Part shown: positions 49,767 through 59,007 of the stretch, piece by piece
Numbering within the stretch: position 1 is the first letter of the stretch
Layout: every line of letters begins with the position of its first letter
Assembly: GCF_900107105.1 (NCBI RefSeq)
Contig: NZ_FNOT01000008.1
Span: 153,989 to 217,988, forward strand
Origin: Geodermatophilus africanus
GTDB lineage: Bacteria; Actinomycetota; Actinomycetes; Mycobacteriales; Geodermatophilaceae
Direction of reading: 5' to 3'
DNA: 64,000 nt
Program-made: the position numbers and the translations under genes
Notes under the pieces: model-generated
Databases searched by the model: none
What the model was told of the DNA's origin: nothing
What the model saw: the letters and a program-made list of their open reading frames with translations, nothing else

Positions 49767-51395
49767 TCAGCCCGCCGGCGTGAGGGTGACCTCGGCGACC
49801 TCGGCGGAGAAGCCGCCGTCCGACGGCGCCAGCCCGGTCAGCCACAGCAGCACGTAGCGGGTGGTGACCGGCTCGTCGAAGGAGAGGTCGGCCGCGTCGC
49901 CGAGCTCGCCGTCGGCGACCACCTCGTAGGAGTCGAGGTCGCCCTCGGCCTCGTCGCCGACCCGGACCTCGACGGTCGCGCCGGCGGTGCCGGTGACGCC
50001 GAGGCCGGTCAGGGCCTGCTCGGAGCCGAGGTCGTAGAGGACGCCGATGCCGTCCTTGAGGTTGCCGAACGCCGCCGACCCCCGGTAGGTCACCGTCGAC
50101 CAGGCGGTGGACGGGTCGCCGTCGAAGGACAGCGGCACGTCGTCGGGGTTGTCCGGGTCCCCGTCGCCGAACGGGTCGTACACGCTCGCGCCGGAGATGG
50201 TCAGCGCGGGGGTGTCGTCGGGCTCGGCCGTCCCCCCCGCGGGCGGCGCGCTGGACGACGGCGTGCTGGGGACGGGTGACTGGTCGCCGGTGACGTCGTC
50301 GGGCGAGATCACGTTGCCCAGGTAGACCGCGAGCGCGATCACGACGGCCAGCGCGGCCAGCGGCAGCCCGACGACGAGCAGCCGCCGCCGTCGCTCCTGC
50401 GCGGGGGCGTGGTCGCGGGCGTGGACCGCGCCGTCGCGGTCGTCGTCCCGGTCGGCCGACAGCGGCAGCAGGTCGTCCTCGTCGTCCTCGTGCCGGCGGG
50501 CGGGGACCGGCGGCAGGCCGCGGGCGTCCAGCGGCGGGGAGGCGGTGCCGGAGGCGTCGCGGGTCGGCGCGGGGTCGACCGCGACGTCGTCCCGGGCGCC
50601 GGCCGAGCGCTCCTCCTCGCGGCGCTCGCGCAACCGGCGCAGCCACCCGCTGTCGGACTCGTCCGGGGCGCGCTGCGGGTCGGCGGTGTGCCCGGTGCGC
50701 GGGCGCTCGGCCAGCAGGGCGGCCATCGCGGCGACGCTCGACAGGCCGGCGCCGGGCTCGGTGGACCGGGCGCGGCGCACCAGCGCGGCGAGGTCCGGGG
50801 GCATCCCCGCCGTCCGCCCGGCCGGTGCGGTGCCGGGGCGCCGGCCGGTGAGGCAGTACTCGAGCAGCTCGCCGAGGGCGGCGACGTCGCCCTGGACGCT
50901 GCCGCTGGCGGCCGGCACGGACCGCAGCCCGACCAGGCCGTTGGGCCGCAGGACGACGGTCTCCGGGGTGAGCCCGCCGACGGCGAGTCCCACCCGGTGG
51001 GCCGCGGCGACGCCCTCGGCGAGCCGGCGCAGCACGGTGCGCGCCTCGCGCTCGGGCATCGGACCCTCGGCCAGCCGCTCGGCGAGGGTGCGGCCCTCGA
51101 TCCACTCGTTGACGACGTAGGCCGCGCCGCCGGGTGCCGCCCCCTCGCTGCCCTCGGCGGCGTCGTAGACCATGGCCAGGGCGGGTGTGGCCAGCCCGCC
51201 GGCGGTGAGCGCGCGGGTGATCCACTCGCGGGCGGCCGGGCCGCCGGGGGTGTGCACCCGGATGGCGACGTCGCGGTTGAGGATCCGGTCCTTGGCCCGC
51301 CAGCAGTGGATGACGCCGGTGGCGGTGGTCTCGGTGGGGCCGACCTCGTCGAGCGGGCGGTACCGGTCGGGGAGACCGATGGCTGTGGACGTCAT
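49767..51395 (-). CDS. MurJ-associated pseudokinase with outer discoidin-like domain
   Basis: Residues 10-225 are kinase-like but lack key residues: Arg46 replaces the ATP-binding Lys (DVAIRVH), GGLTPE replaces HRDxKP, and LVGLRS replaces DFG. An acidic linker, one membrane helix (LLVVGLPLAALAVVIALAVYL) and an outer beta-rich domain follow (DPSTAWSTVTYRGSAAFGNL, YDLGSEQALTGLGVTGTAG, TTRYVLLWLTGL). In mycobacteria this region is fused to MurJ and, when phosphorylated by PknB, binds FhaA. Here it is a separate gene 68 bases after murJ. Confidence 0.88.
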   Translation of the reverse strand: MTSTAIGLPDRYRPLDEVGPTETTATGVIHCWRAKDRILNRDVAIRVHTPGGPAAREWITRALTAGGLATPALAMVYDAAEGSEGAAPGGAAYVVNEWIEGRTLAERLAEGPMPEREARTVLRRLAEGVAAAHRVGLAVGGLTPETVVLRPNGLVGLRSVPAASGSVQGDVAALGELLEYCLTGRRPGTAPAGRTAGMPPDLAALVRRARSTEPGAGLSSVAAMAALLAERPRTGHTADPQRAPDESDSGWLRRLRERREEERSAGARDDVAVDPAPTRDASGTASPPLDARGLPPVPARRHEDDEDDLLPLSADRDDDRDGAVHARDHAPAQERRRRLLVVGLPLAALAVVIALAVYLGNVISPDDVTGDQSPVPSTPSSSAPPAGGTAEPDDTPALTISGASVYDPFGDGDPDNPDDVPLSFDGDPSTAWSTVTYRGSAAFGNLKDGIGVLYDLGSEQALTGLGVTGTAGATVEVRVGDEAEGDLDSYEVVADGELGDAADLSFDEPVTTRYVLLWLTGLAPSDGGFSAEVAEVTLTPAG

Positions 51396-51463
51396 CGGTG
51401 CGTCCGGCCCCCTGTCCCCTCCGTGCCGGCGGCTGGGTTGCCCCGGCGGCGGCGCCACGCCGC

Positions 51464-53530
51464 TCACCTGCGCCCCAGCCGGGCCCGGACGGCGGCCAGG
51501 GGCTCCTGGACCTCGGGGACGCGGGCGAGCACGAACCCGATCAGGGTCGCGACGCCGATGACCACGGTACCGAGCAGCACGGTGCCGAGCGAGCCTGCCA
51601 CCGACGGTCCCAGTGCGCCGTCGGCCAGGGACACCGCCAGCCAGCCCAGCAGGCCGGCGACGACCGCGACCAGGGTGACGCGCAGCACGGGGACCAGCGT
51701 GGCGCGGTTCTCCAGCGTCCCGAGCCGGCGGTGCAGCACGGCGTGCCCGATCAGCCAGCCGGCCACGTACGTGACGCTGGTGACCAGCATCAGCCCGGCC
51801 ACCACCCGCTCGGGCGGGACGACGACCGGCACGAGCAGCAGCAGCGACACGCGGACGGTGACCATCCCCACCTGGATCAGCGTGGGGGTGCGCGAGTCCT
51901 TCATGGCGTAGAAGACCCGCAGCTGCAGCAGGGTCACCGCCATCGGGAGCAGCCCGAACGCGCCCACGGCGAGCGCGAGGCCGATGGCGCGGGCATCGTC
52001 GGCGCCGGTGTTGCCGCGGGCGAAGACGACGACAGCCAGCGTGGGGCCGAGCACGGTCAGCGCGGCGCTGAGCGGCAGCAGGCCGAGGGCCGACAGCCGC
52101 GTGCCGAGGGAGAGGTCGCGCACCACACCGGGGACGTCGGCGCGCGCGGCGGCCCGGCTCAGGCGCGGGACCAGCGCGGTCAGCAGCGCGACACCGATGA
52201 TCCCGTAGGGCATCTGGAACAGCAGGCTGGCGTTGGCGAACCCGATCGAGCCGAGCCCGCCGGCGCGCCCGGCGGCGTTGGCGATGCGGGTGGCCACCAC
52301 GACGCCGACCTGGCTGGCCGCCACGTAGCCGATCACCCAGAGGCCGAGCCTGGCCGCCTCGCCCAGCCCGGTGTCGCGGAGCCCCCAGCGGGGACGCAGC
52401 GGGACGCCGGCCCGGCGCAGCAGCGGCAGCAGCACCAAGGCCTGGACGGCGATGCCCAGCGTGGTGCCGGCACCGAGGAGCCACACCTGGCCGTCAGTGA
52501 TGGTCACCGGCGTGAGCTGACCGGGGCCGGTGGCGGCGAGGAACAGCAGCCCGGTGGCGATGACGACGACGTTGTTGAGCACCGGCGCCCAGGCCGGCGG
52601 GCCGAACACCCCGCGGGAGTTGAGGATCGCCTGCGCCAGGGCGCCGAGGCCGTAGAAGACGATCTCCACGAGCAGGATGCGGGCCAGCCAGGTCGCCAGC
52701 CGGTACTGGTCGGGGTCCTCGTCGAGGCCGTACAGCGCGGTCAGCAGGGGCGCGGCCAGGATCGCGAGTCCGGTGACCAGGACCAGCCCGGCGGTCGCGA
52801 CGGTGGCCAGCCGCTGGGCGTAGGCGGTCCCGTCGTCGTCGTCCCGCTCCTGGGCCCGCACGAGCAGCGGGACGACGACCGAGGTGAGCACCCCGCCCAG
52901 CAGCAGCTCGTAGACGATGTTGGGCAGCGTGTTGGACGTGTTGTAGGCGTCGCCGACCAGGCCGACGCCCAGCGCCGCGGTGAGCACCATGGTCCGCAGC
53001 AGTCCGGTGATGCGGGAGACGAGCGTGGCCACGGCCATCGTGCCGGCGGCGCGCAGGATGCCGCCGCTGGCGCCCGGCCGGCCCTCGCGGGCCTCGACCT
53101 CCTCGTCGGTCTCGTCGACGCGGCGCGGCACCGCCGGCAGCACCGGGATGAGCTGGGTGTCGTCGGGCCCGGGGACCCACCGGGAGGCGCGCCGCGGCGG
53201 CGGCACCGGCGGCAGGTCGCGGACGCGCGGTGCCGGCGGCGGGACCGGCGGCAGCGGCCGCCCCCCGGGCGGCGCCTTGGGGTACGGCGGCGGGGGCAGC
53301 GGCAGCGCCGGCGGGGTCCGCGGACCGCCCACCGGCGGCGGCTCCCCGCGGCCGTCGCCCGGGGCCCGGGTGCGGTCGGCGGGGCGGGGCGGCGCGGCGG
53401 GCGGCGGCGGGACGGGGGGCAGCGGCCGACGGGGCTGCTCCCCCGCGCCGCGATCGCCCCGGGGCCGGCGCTCGGCGGCCCCGTCCGCGGGGCTGCGGTG
53501 CTCCTCGTGCGAGCTCGTGACCTCGCTCAC
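51464..53530 (-). CDS. murJ: lipid II flippase MurJ (MviN)
   Basis: This 688-residue protein has a 155-residue Pro/Arg-rich cytoplasmic N-terminus, followed by about 14 membrane helices of the MATE-like MviN fold. Core motifs are ATLVSRITGLLRTMVLTAALG, AYNTSNTLPNIVYELLLGG and FYAMKDSRTPTLIQ. It flips lipid II to the outer face for RodA/PBPs. GTG 53530 overlaps the DUF6049 stop (GTGA). The pseudokinase normally fused at the C-terminus in mycobacteria is a separate downstream gene. Confidence 0.94.
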   Translation of the reverse strand: MSEVTSSHEEHRSPADGAAERRPRGDRGAGEQPRRPLPPVPPPPAAPPRPADRTRAPGDGRGEPPPVGGPRTPPALPLPPPPYPKAPPGGRPLPPVPPPAPRVRDLPPVPPPRRASRWVPGPDDTQLIPVLPAVPRRVDETDEEVEAREGRPGASGGILRAAGTMAVATLVSRITGLLRTMVLTAALGVGLVGDAYNTSNTLPNIVYELLLGGVLTSVVVPLLVRAQERDDDDGTAYAQRLATVATAGLVLVTGLAILAAPLLTALYGLDEDPDQYRLATWLARILLVEIVFYGLGALAQAILNSRGVFGPPAWAPVLNNVVVIATGLLFLAATGPGQLTPVTITDGQVWLLGAGTTLGIAVQALVLLPLLRRAGVPLRPRWGLRDTGLGEAARLGLWVIGYVAASQVGVVVATRIANAAGRAGGLGSIGFANASLLFQMPYGIIGVALLTALVPRLSRAAARADVPGVVRDLSLGTRLSALGLLPLSAALTVLGPTLAVVVFARGNTGADDARAIGLALAVGAFGLLPMAVTLLQLRVFYAMKDSRTPTLIQVGMVTVRVSLLLLVPVVVPPERVVAGLMLVTSVTYVAGWLIGHAVLHRRLGTLENRATLVPVLRVTLVAVVAGLLGWLAVSLADGALGPSVAGSLGTVLLGTVVIGVATLIGFVLARVPEVQEPLAAVRARLGRR

Positions 53531-55878
53531 ACCGGACTCCGCGTGGGCGGCAGCGGGACGGCCGCGCCCTCGGGGGCCGGGCCGGGCAGGTCGCCGTCCT
53601 CGTCGCCGGGGACGCCGCGGCGGCGGCGCAGCACGAAGCGCACCAGCCGGCGCAGGAAGAGCAGTCCGAGCAGCGCCGCGGCGCCGATCGTGATGACCAC
53701 CGAGATGGTGCCGTACGCGGTGCTCTGCACCTGCAGCTGCACCGGGTCGCCCAGCGGGGCGCCGTCCGGGGTGACGAGCGTGGCCGCGACGCCGAAGCGG
53801 CCGGACTGCCGCACCTGCGCCGGGACCTGCAGCGTCGTTCGCTGCTCGGGGCCGAGCACCTGGTCGCCGAGGTCGCCCACCGACAGCGCGTTGCCGCGGC
53901 TCTGCACCCGCAGCTGCACGCGGAGGGCGAAGGGCAGCTCGTTGCTGACGGTGAGCACGAGCGGGGAGTCGCTGGAGGCCAGGCTGTAGATGCCGGCGGC
54001 CGGGGCGAGCAGCGTGACCCGCTCGAGCAACCGCCGGACCGTCGTCCGCAGGTCCGCGGCGGCCGAGAGGAAGGCGGCGGGATCGTCCCGCCACGCGGCG
54101 GAGGTGGTGCGGGCGACCGCGGCGTCCCAGGGCGCGAGCACCGCGTCCGCGTTCCCGACGACCGCGCCGGCGAGCTGGTCGCGGACGCGCACCGCTTCGG
54201 CGACGTCGGCCAGCCCGGCGGCCTCGAGGCCACCTGGGTCCTCCGGGGCGGCCAGCTCGCCGGTGTCGGCGACCGGGCCGTCGCCGAGCTGGGCCACCGA
54301 CAGCGGCCGCAGCCCCGGCAGTGTCGCGGCGGCGGCCATCACCGCGCTGACCGTGGCCGGGTCGGGGTCGACCTCGCGCGGCGGGGCCACGAGCAGGGTC
54401 TGCCCGGTGGCGGCGTCGCCCGGCTGGAGCGTCTGCAGCACCAGCTCGGCGACCGAGCGCTGCTCGGCGGCGCGGGGTCCGCCGGCGACCGGCGCCCCGC
54501 CCGCCAGGCCGCTGAGTGCGGGATCGGCGACCAGGGCGTCGACCGCGCCGTCCCCGGCGGGCACCGTCGTCCGGGCGACGGCCGGGCCCTCGAGGCCGAG
54601 TGCGGCCGCGCCGTCGATGAGCCCGCCGGGGGCCAGGACGACCTCCTCGACGCCGCCGTCCCGGAGGACGTCGAGCGTCTCCGGGCGCAGCGCGCCGCCG
54701 ACGGCCCAGGCGAGGTCGGTGCGGGCTTCCACGCCCAGCACCTCCCGGAGGATGTCCGCGCCGGCGGTCCCGTCGGCCTCGGTCTCGGCCGGCGCGCCGG
54801 TCGGTGGCGCGGCGGGCGCGTCGGGGTCGTCCTGTGCCGTCCCCTCGGCACTGCCGGGGAGGCTGCGGCTGACGACCGCGGAGAGGCCCGCGCCGGTGAG
54901 GGAGTCGGCGTCGACGTCGCCGTAGGGCAGCGCGACCACCGGGTGGTCGGCGGCCACGGCGCGCAGCCGGGTGAGCCAGGCGGCGGCCTCGTCGCTGCCG
55001 GAGCCGGCGTCCTCCTCCCCGCCGACGGGATACGGGCCGTCGGCCATGACCTGCAGCTCCTCGACGAGCGCGGGGTCCACGGCCAGGGTCACCGGCACCA
55101 CCGGCGCCGGCTCGCCGCCCTCGGGCGGGGCGGTCTCGGGGAGCCGCTCCACGGTAGCCAGTGCCCGGTCCAGCCGGCCGCCGGCCGCCACCTCGTCGGT
55201 CAGCCGGTCGTCGACGAAGGTGCCGGAGGCGTCGCGGTGGGTGCGCTCGACCAACGGCCAGAGCCAGGCGACGCCGGTCGGCGTCGCGGGCACCGCCGGC
55301 GGCTGCACGAGGTAGGTGGTCAGCTCCCCGACCCGGCGGCGCTCCCCGTCGGCGCCGATGCCGTTGAGGTTGAGCAGCACCGGGTGGACGCCGTCCCGGT
55401 CGATCGCCAGCGCGTCGCTGGTCGTGGTGAGGCTGAAGGGGACGGCCCCGCCCGGGGGCAGCTCAGCGGTCACGTCCTGGAACGGCGTGGTGGCGACGGC
55501 GACCGGGTCGGGGTCGCCGTCGACGGCCTGCAGCTCGCCGCGCGTGTCCAACGGCTCGCCGCGCTGCAGCCGCACGTCGAGGTCGGTGAGCGTCTCCGTG
55601 CCGGTGTTGGTCAGCTCGCCCTCGATGGTGACCGTCGCGCCCGGCACCAGCGTGCGGGGGTCCAGGCGGGTGAGCCGGACGCCGACCGGGCGCTCGTCGG
55701 AGGTCGCTTCGGTCGTGGCGGGTTCCCGGGGCGCGGCGGCCGCGGCCGGCGCCAGCGTGACGAGCGGGGCGGTGAGCACGCCGGCCAGCGCGGCGGCGAC
55801 CGTCGTCCCCCGGGCGGTGCGGCCGGGGCCCCGGGCGGCGGACCGGCCGCCGGTGCGCCCGGCAGCCGGCCGGCTCAC
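53527..55878 (-). CDS. DUF6049 family secreted/membrane protein
   Basis: This 783-residue protein has an N-terminal signal (VAAALAGVLTAPLVTLAPAAAAA). The outer part begins RPVGVRLTRLDPRTLVPGATV and includes TYLVQPPAVPATPTGVAWLW. One C-terminal membrane helix (ISVVITIGAAALLGLLFL) precedes a basic tail. It is the counterpart of mycobacterial Rv3909, always beside murJ, with unknown function in envelope assembly. Its stop overlaps the murJ start. Confidence 0.87.
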   Translation of the reverse strand: MSRPAAGRTGGRSAARGPGRTARGTTVAAALAGVLTAPLVTLAPAAAAAPREPATTEATSDERPVGVRLTRLDPRTLVPGATVTIEGELTNTGTETLTDLDVRLQRGEPLDTRGELQAVDGDPDPVAVATTPFQDVTAELPPGGAVPFSLTTTSDALAIDRDGVHPVLLNLNGIGADGERRRVGELTTYLVQPPAVPATPTGVAWLWPLVERTHRDASGTFVDDRLTDEVAAGGRLDRALATVERLPETAPPEGGEPAPVVPVTLAVDPALVEELQVMADGPYPVGGEEDAGSGSDEAAAWLTRLRAVAADHPVVALPYGDVDADSLTGAGLSAVVSRSLPGSAEGTAQDDPDAPAAPPTGAPAETEADGTAGADILREVLGVEARTDLAWAVGGALRPETLDVLRDGGVEEVVLAPGGLIDGAAALGLEGPAVARTTVPAGDGAVDALVADPALSGLAGGAPVAGGPRAAEQRSVAELVLQTLQPGDAATGQTLLVAPPREVDPDPATVSAVMAAAATLPGLRPLSVAQLGDGPVADTGELAAPEDPGGLEAAGLADVAEAVRVRDQLAGAVVGNADAVLAPWDAAVARTTSAAWRDDPAAFLSAAADLRTTVRRLLERVTLLAPAAGIYSLASSDSPLVLTVSNELPFALRVQLRVQSRGNALSVGDLGDQVLGPEQRTTLQVPAQVRQSGRFGVAATLVTPDGAPLGDPVQLQVQSTAYGTISVVITIGAAALLGLLFLRRLVRFVLRRRRGVPGDEDGDLPGPAPEGAAVPLPPTRSPV

Positions 55879-55951
55879 CGCAGCTCCTCGCCGGTCGTCG
55901 CCACCGCGACCCGGTCGGCTGCTGTGCCCCCCGGTGCGCTCGCGAGCTGGC

Positions 55952-56428
55952 TCACGCGCTGTCGGCGAGGAGGGCGGGGGCCCGCTCGACCAGCGCCCGC
56001 TCGTCGGCGTAGGCCAGCCGGGTGCTGAGCTCGTCGAGCGGCACCCAGGCGACCTCGGTCACCTCGATGTCGGCGTCGGACAGGGCTCCGCCGATGGCGC
56101 GCAGCAGGAAGTGGTGCACCGTCTTGTGCACACGGCGGCCGTCGGCGACGAACCAGAAGTCGATGATGCCCAGCGGGGCGACGACCTCGCCGATGATCCC
56201 CGTCTCCTCGGCGACCTCCCGGACGGCGGTGTCCTCCGGGGTCTCGCCCTCCTCGATGTGACCCTTGGGCAGGGACCAGAGCAGCCGGCCGCGTCGGTCG
56301 GTGCGGCCGATGAGGGCGGCGCGCGGCCCCGTGACGGGGTCGTCGGCCACCACCAGGCCCCCGGCGGAGGTCTCGTCGACCCGCCGCAAGCGGCGGCCGG
56401 GGCGCCCGCGCCCGCCCGTCCCAGCCAT
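55952..56428 (-). CDS. Nudix hydrolase (MutT-type)
   Basis: This 158-residue protein carries the complete Nudix box [20 protein letters not shown] followed by TGI. A basic start ([19 protein letters not shown]) and [10 protein letters not shown], typical of mycobacterial Rv3908-type proteins, flank it. The family hydrolyses nucleoside diphosphates linked to other moieties; substrate unknown. It is divergent from pcnA with a 42-base gap that must contain both promoters. Confidence 0.92.
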   Translation of the reverse strand: MAGTGGRGRPGRRLRRVDETSAGGLVVADDPVTGPRAALIGRTDRRGRLLWSLPKGHIEEGETPEDTAVREVAEETGIIGEVVAPLGIIDFWFVADGRRVHKTVHHFLLRAIGGALSDADIEVTEVAWVPLDELSTRLAYADERALVERAPALLADSA

Positions 56429-56470
56429 GCCAGGAGGGTAGCGCGCGCCACGGCAGTACCCTGGATCGTC

Positions 56471-57973
56471 GTGTCCGGTGAGCCTTCCCCTCCGACGGCG
56501 GCTGCTGCCCCCGTGCCGCCCGCCGTCCAGGAGACGGTGCGCGAGCTGGTCGACCTCTCCCCCGTGCTGACCCGGCTCGGGGAGCGCTTCACCGCCGCCG
56601 GGTTCGAGGTGCACCTCGTCGGGGGCTCGGTCCGCGACGCGCTGCTGTCCGCGGGCTCCGGGGGTGGGCGGGGAGCCGGCACGGTGCCCGGCGACCTCGA
56701 CGTCACCACCGACGCCCGGCCCGAGCAGGTGCTGCAGCTGCTCCGCGGGTTCGCCAGTTCCACGTGGAACACCGGCATCGCCTTCGGGACGGTGGGGGCC
56801 GAGGTGGGCGGCGTCCGGCTGGAGATCACCACCTTCCGCGCCGACCGCTACGACCGGGAGTCGCGGAACCCGGAGGTGGCGTGGGGCGACTCGCTCGTCG
56901 ACGACCTCGCCCGTCGCGACTTCACCGTGAACGCGATGGCGGTCTCCCTGGGGCCCGACCGCACCGTCACCGACCCCTACGGAGGCCTGGGTGACCTGCT
57001 GGCCGGTCGGCTGCGGACGCCGGGCACGGCGGTCGAGTCCTTCGCCGACGACCCGCTGCGGATGCTCCGCGCGGTCCGGTTCGTCTCCCAGCTGGGCTTG
57101 ACGCCGGTCGACGAGGTGGTCGAGGCGATGACCTCGCTGGCGCCCGAGCTGGGCCGCATCACCCCGGAGCGGGTCCAGGTGGAGCTGTCGAAGACGCTGC
57201 TGCAGCACTCCCCCCGGGCGGCGCTGGAGCTGTTCGTCGCCACGGGCCTGGCCGACGTCGTCCTGCCGGAGCTCTCCGCGCTGCGCATGGAGATCGACGA
57301 GCACCACCAGCACAAGGACGTCTACAGCCACTCGCTGACGGTGCTCGACCGGGCGATCGCCCTGGAGGAGGCCGACCCGGACCACGAGTCGCCCGACCTC
57401 GTGCTGCGGCTGGCCGCGCTGCTGCACGACATCGGCAAGCCGGCCACCCGCCGGCACGAGCCGCGCGGCCGGGTCTCCTTCCACCACCACGAGGTGGTCG
57501 GCGCGAAGCTGGTCCGCAAGCGGCTGCAGGCGCTCCGGTACTCCAAGGAGGTCGTGGAGGCGGTCGCCCGGCTGACCGTCCTGCACCTGCGCTTCCACGG
57601 CTACGGCCGCGGCGAGTGGACCGACTCGGCCGTCCGCCGCTACGTCACCGACGCCGGGGACCTGCTGCTCCGGCTGCACAAGCTGGTGCGCTCGGACTGC
57701 ACGACCCGCAACCGGCGCCGGGCGGCCGCACTGGCGGCGACGTACGACTCGCTGGAGCAGCGGATCGCCGAGCTGTCGGCGGCCGAGGACCTCGCGCGGG
57801 TGCGCCCGGACCTCGACGGCAAGGCGATCATGGCGATCCTGGGGATCGGGGAGGGCCCCGACGTCGGCGCGGCGTGGCGGTTCCTCAAGGACCTGCGGCT
57901 CGAGCGCGGCCCGCTCGACCCCGACGCGGCCGAGGCCGAGCTGCGCGCCTGGTGGGCCACCCGCCACGGCTGA
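56471..57973 (+). CDS. pcnA: CCA tRNA nucleotidyltransferase / poly(A) polymerase family protein
   Basis: This 500-residue protein has the nucleotidyltransferase motif [12 protein letters not shown] followed by [14 protein letters not shown] (metal-binding Asp pair) and [14 protein letters not shown]. The RNA-binding head domain comes next, then an HD domain with [15 protein letters not shown]. It most likely adds or repairs tRNA CCA ends, consistent with the tRNAs here lacking encoded CCA. GTG at 56471 is used. A parS-like palindrome lies inside at 56757. Confidence 0.93.
   Translation: MSGEPSPPTAAAAPVPPAVQETVRELVDLSPVLTRLGERFTAAGFEVHLVGGSVRDALLSAGSGGGRGAGTVPGDLDVTTDARPEQVLQLLRGFASSTWNTGIAFGTVGAEVGGVRLEITTFRADRYDRESRNPEVAWGDSLVDDLARRDFTVNAMAVSLGPDRTVTDPYGGLGDLLAGRLRTPGTAVESFADDPLRMLRAVRFVSQLGLTPVDEVVEAMTSLAPELGRITPERVQVELSKTLLQHSPRAALELFVATGLADVVLPELSALRMEIDEHHQHKDVYSHSLTVLDRAIALEEADPDHESPDLVLRLAALLHDIGKPATRRHEPRGRVSFHHHEVVGAKLVRKRLQALRYSKEVVEAVARLTVLHLRFHGYGRGEWTDSAVRRYVTDAGDLLLRLHKLVRSDCTTRNRRRAAALAATYDSLEQRIAELSAAEDLARVRPDLDGKAIMAILGIGEGPDVGAAWRFLKDLRLERGPLDPDAAEAELRAWWATRHG
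56757..56770. other. parS-like palindrome inside pcnA
   Basis: GTTCCACGTGGAAC is identical to the sites at 28006 and 41926. It lies within the nucleotidyltransferase coding sequence, 14.8 kb from the parA-proximal pair. Confidence 0.6.
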
Positions 57974-58014
57974 CCCGGCTACAGCCCGGGCCGCCGGCTG
58001 CCGACAGGAGACAC

Positions 58015-58995
58015 GTGCGCGACGAGGACGGCCCGGAGCCGCGGTCGGGGCTGCCCACCTCGCCGAGCGGACGCACGCCGCAGTGGGTGGTGGACGAGGC
58101 ACTCGGCCTGCCGGTCCGGCCGGTCCCCTGGCGTGCCGCGGAGCCGCCCCCGCGCCGGCGCCGCGGCTCGGGCCTGCTTGGCCTGCTCGCCGTCCTGCTG
58201 GTCGTCGGCGGCTCGCTGGGGGCCGCCCTCCTCACCGGGACCGTGCAGTGGCCGTGGGACCGCGTCGTCGCGGCCGACCCCGCACCGGGCGCGGGCGTCC
58301 CGGTGGCGGCCGCCCCGTCGGACCGCCCCACCCCCGGCGTCGACGCGAGCGGCTCGCCGCGGGGGGTCCCGCAGCCCGTCCCCGAGGGTGGCGGACCGCA
58401 CGCGTTCTCGCTGCTGCAGGCCGACGGGACGACGCCGGTGGCCTACGACCCGTGCCGCGTCGTCCGCTACGTCGTCCGGCCCGACGAGTCCCCCACTGGC
58501 GGGGAGGAGATGGTGCACGCGGCCGTCGCCCGGCTCGGCCGGGCGACCGGCCTGGTGTTCGTGTACGACGGCCCGACCGACGAGGTGCCGTCCCTGGAGC
58601 GGGCGGCGTACCAGCCCGACCGCTACGGCGACCGCTGGGCCCCGGTCCTGGTCAGCTGGCGGACGGCGGCCGAGGCGCCGGGGCTCGCGGGCGACACCGT
58701 CGGCGAGGCCGGCAGCCTGGCGGTGTCGCTGGGCGAGGGCGCCCGGGTCTACGTCACCGGCACGGTGACCCTCGACGCCGAGCAGTTCCCCGAGATCCTC
58801 GCGCAGCCCGGCGGCGCGGCCACGGCCTCGGGTGTCGTGCTGCACGAGCTGGCCCACCTGGTGGGCCTCGACCACGTGGACGACGACTCCCAGCTGCTCT
58901 ACCCGGAGACCGTGCCCGGCGTCACCGACTACGCCGCCGGGGACCTCGCGGGCCTGGCCCGCCTCGGCCAGGGACCCTGCGTCCCGGAGCTCTAG
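58015..58995 (+). CDS. membrane-anchored zincin-like metalloprotease (matrixin-type motif)
   Basis: This 326-residue protein has a cytoplasmic N-terminus with [16 protein letters not shown], then one membrane helix ([20 protein letters not shown]). The outer domain contains [17 protein letters not shown], the zinc-binding HExxHxxGxxH of metzincins, followed by LLYPE. Upstream [15 protein letters not shown] resembles the entry to matrixin-like domains. The substrate is unknown. GTG at 58015 has GGAG just upstream. It follows pcnA by 41 bases, so it may be co-transcribed. Confidence 0.78.
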   Translation: MRDEDGPEPRSGLPTSPSGRTPQWVVDEALGLPVRPVPWRAAEPPPRRRRGSGLLGLLAVLLVVGGSLGAALLTGTVQWPWDRVVAADPAPGAGVPVAAAPSDRPTPGVDASGSPRGVPQPVPEGGGPHAFSLLQADGTTPVAYDPCRVVRYVVRPDESPTGGEEMVHAAVARLGRATGLVFVYDGPTDEVPSLERAAYQPDRYGDRWAPVLVSWRTAAEAPGLAGDTVGEAGSLAVSLGEGARVYVTGTVTLDAEQFPEILAQPGGAATASGVVLHELAHLVGLDHVDDDSQLLYPETVPGVTDYAAGDLAGLARLGQGPCVPEL

Positions 58996-59007
58996 GCCCC
59001 CGGCCGG

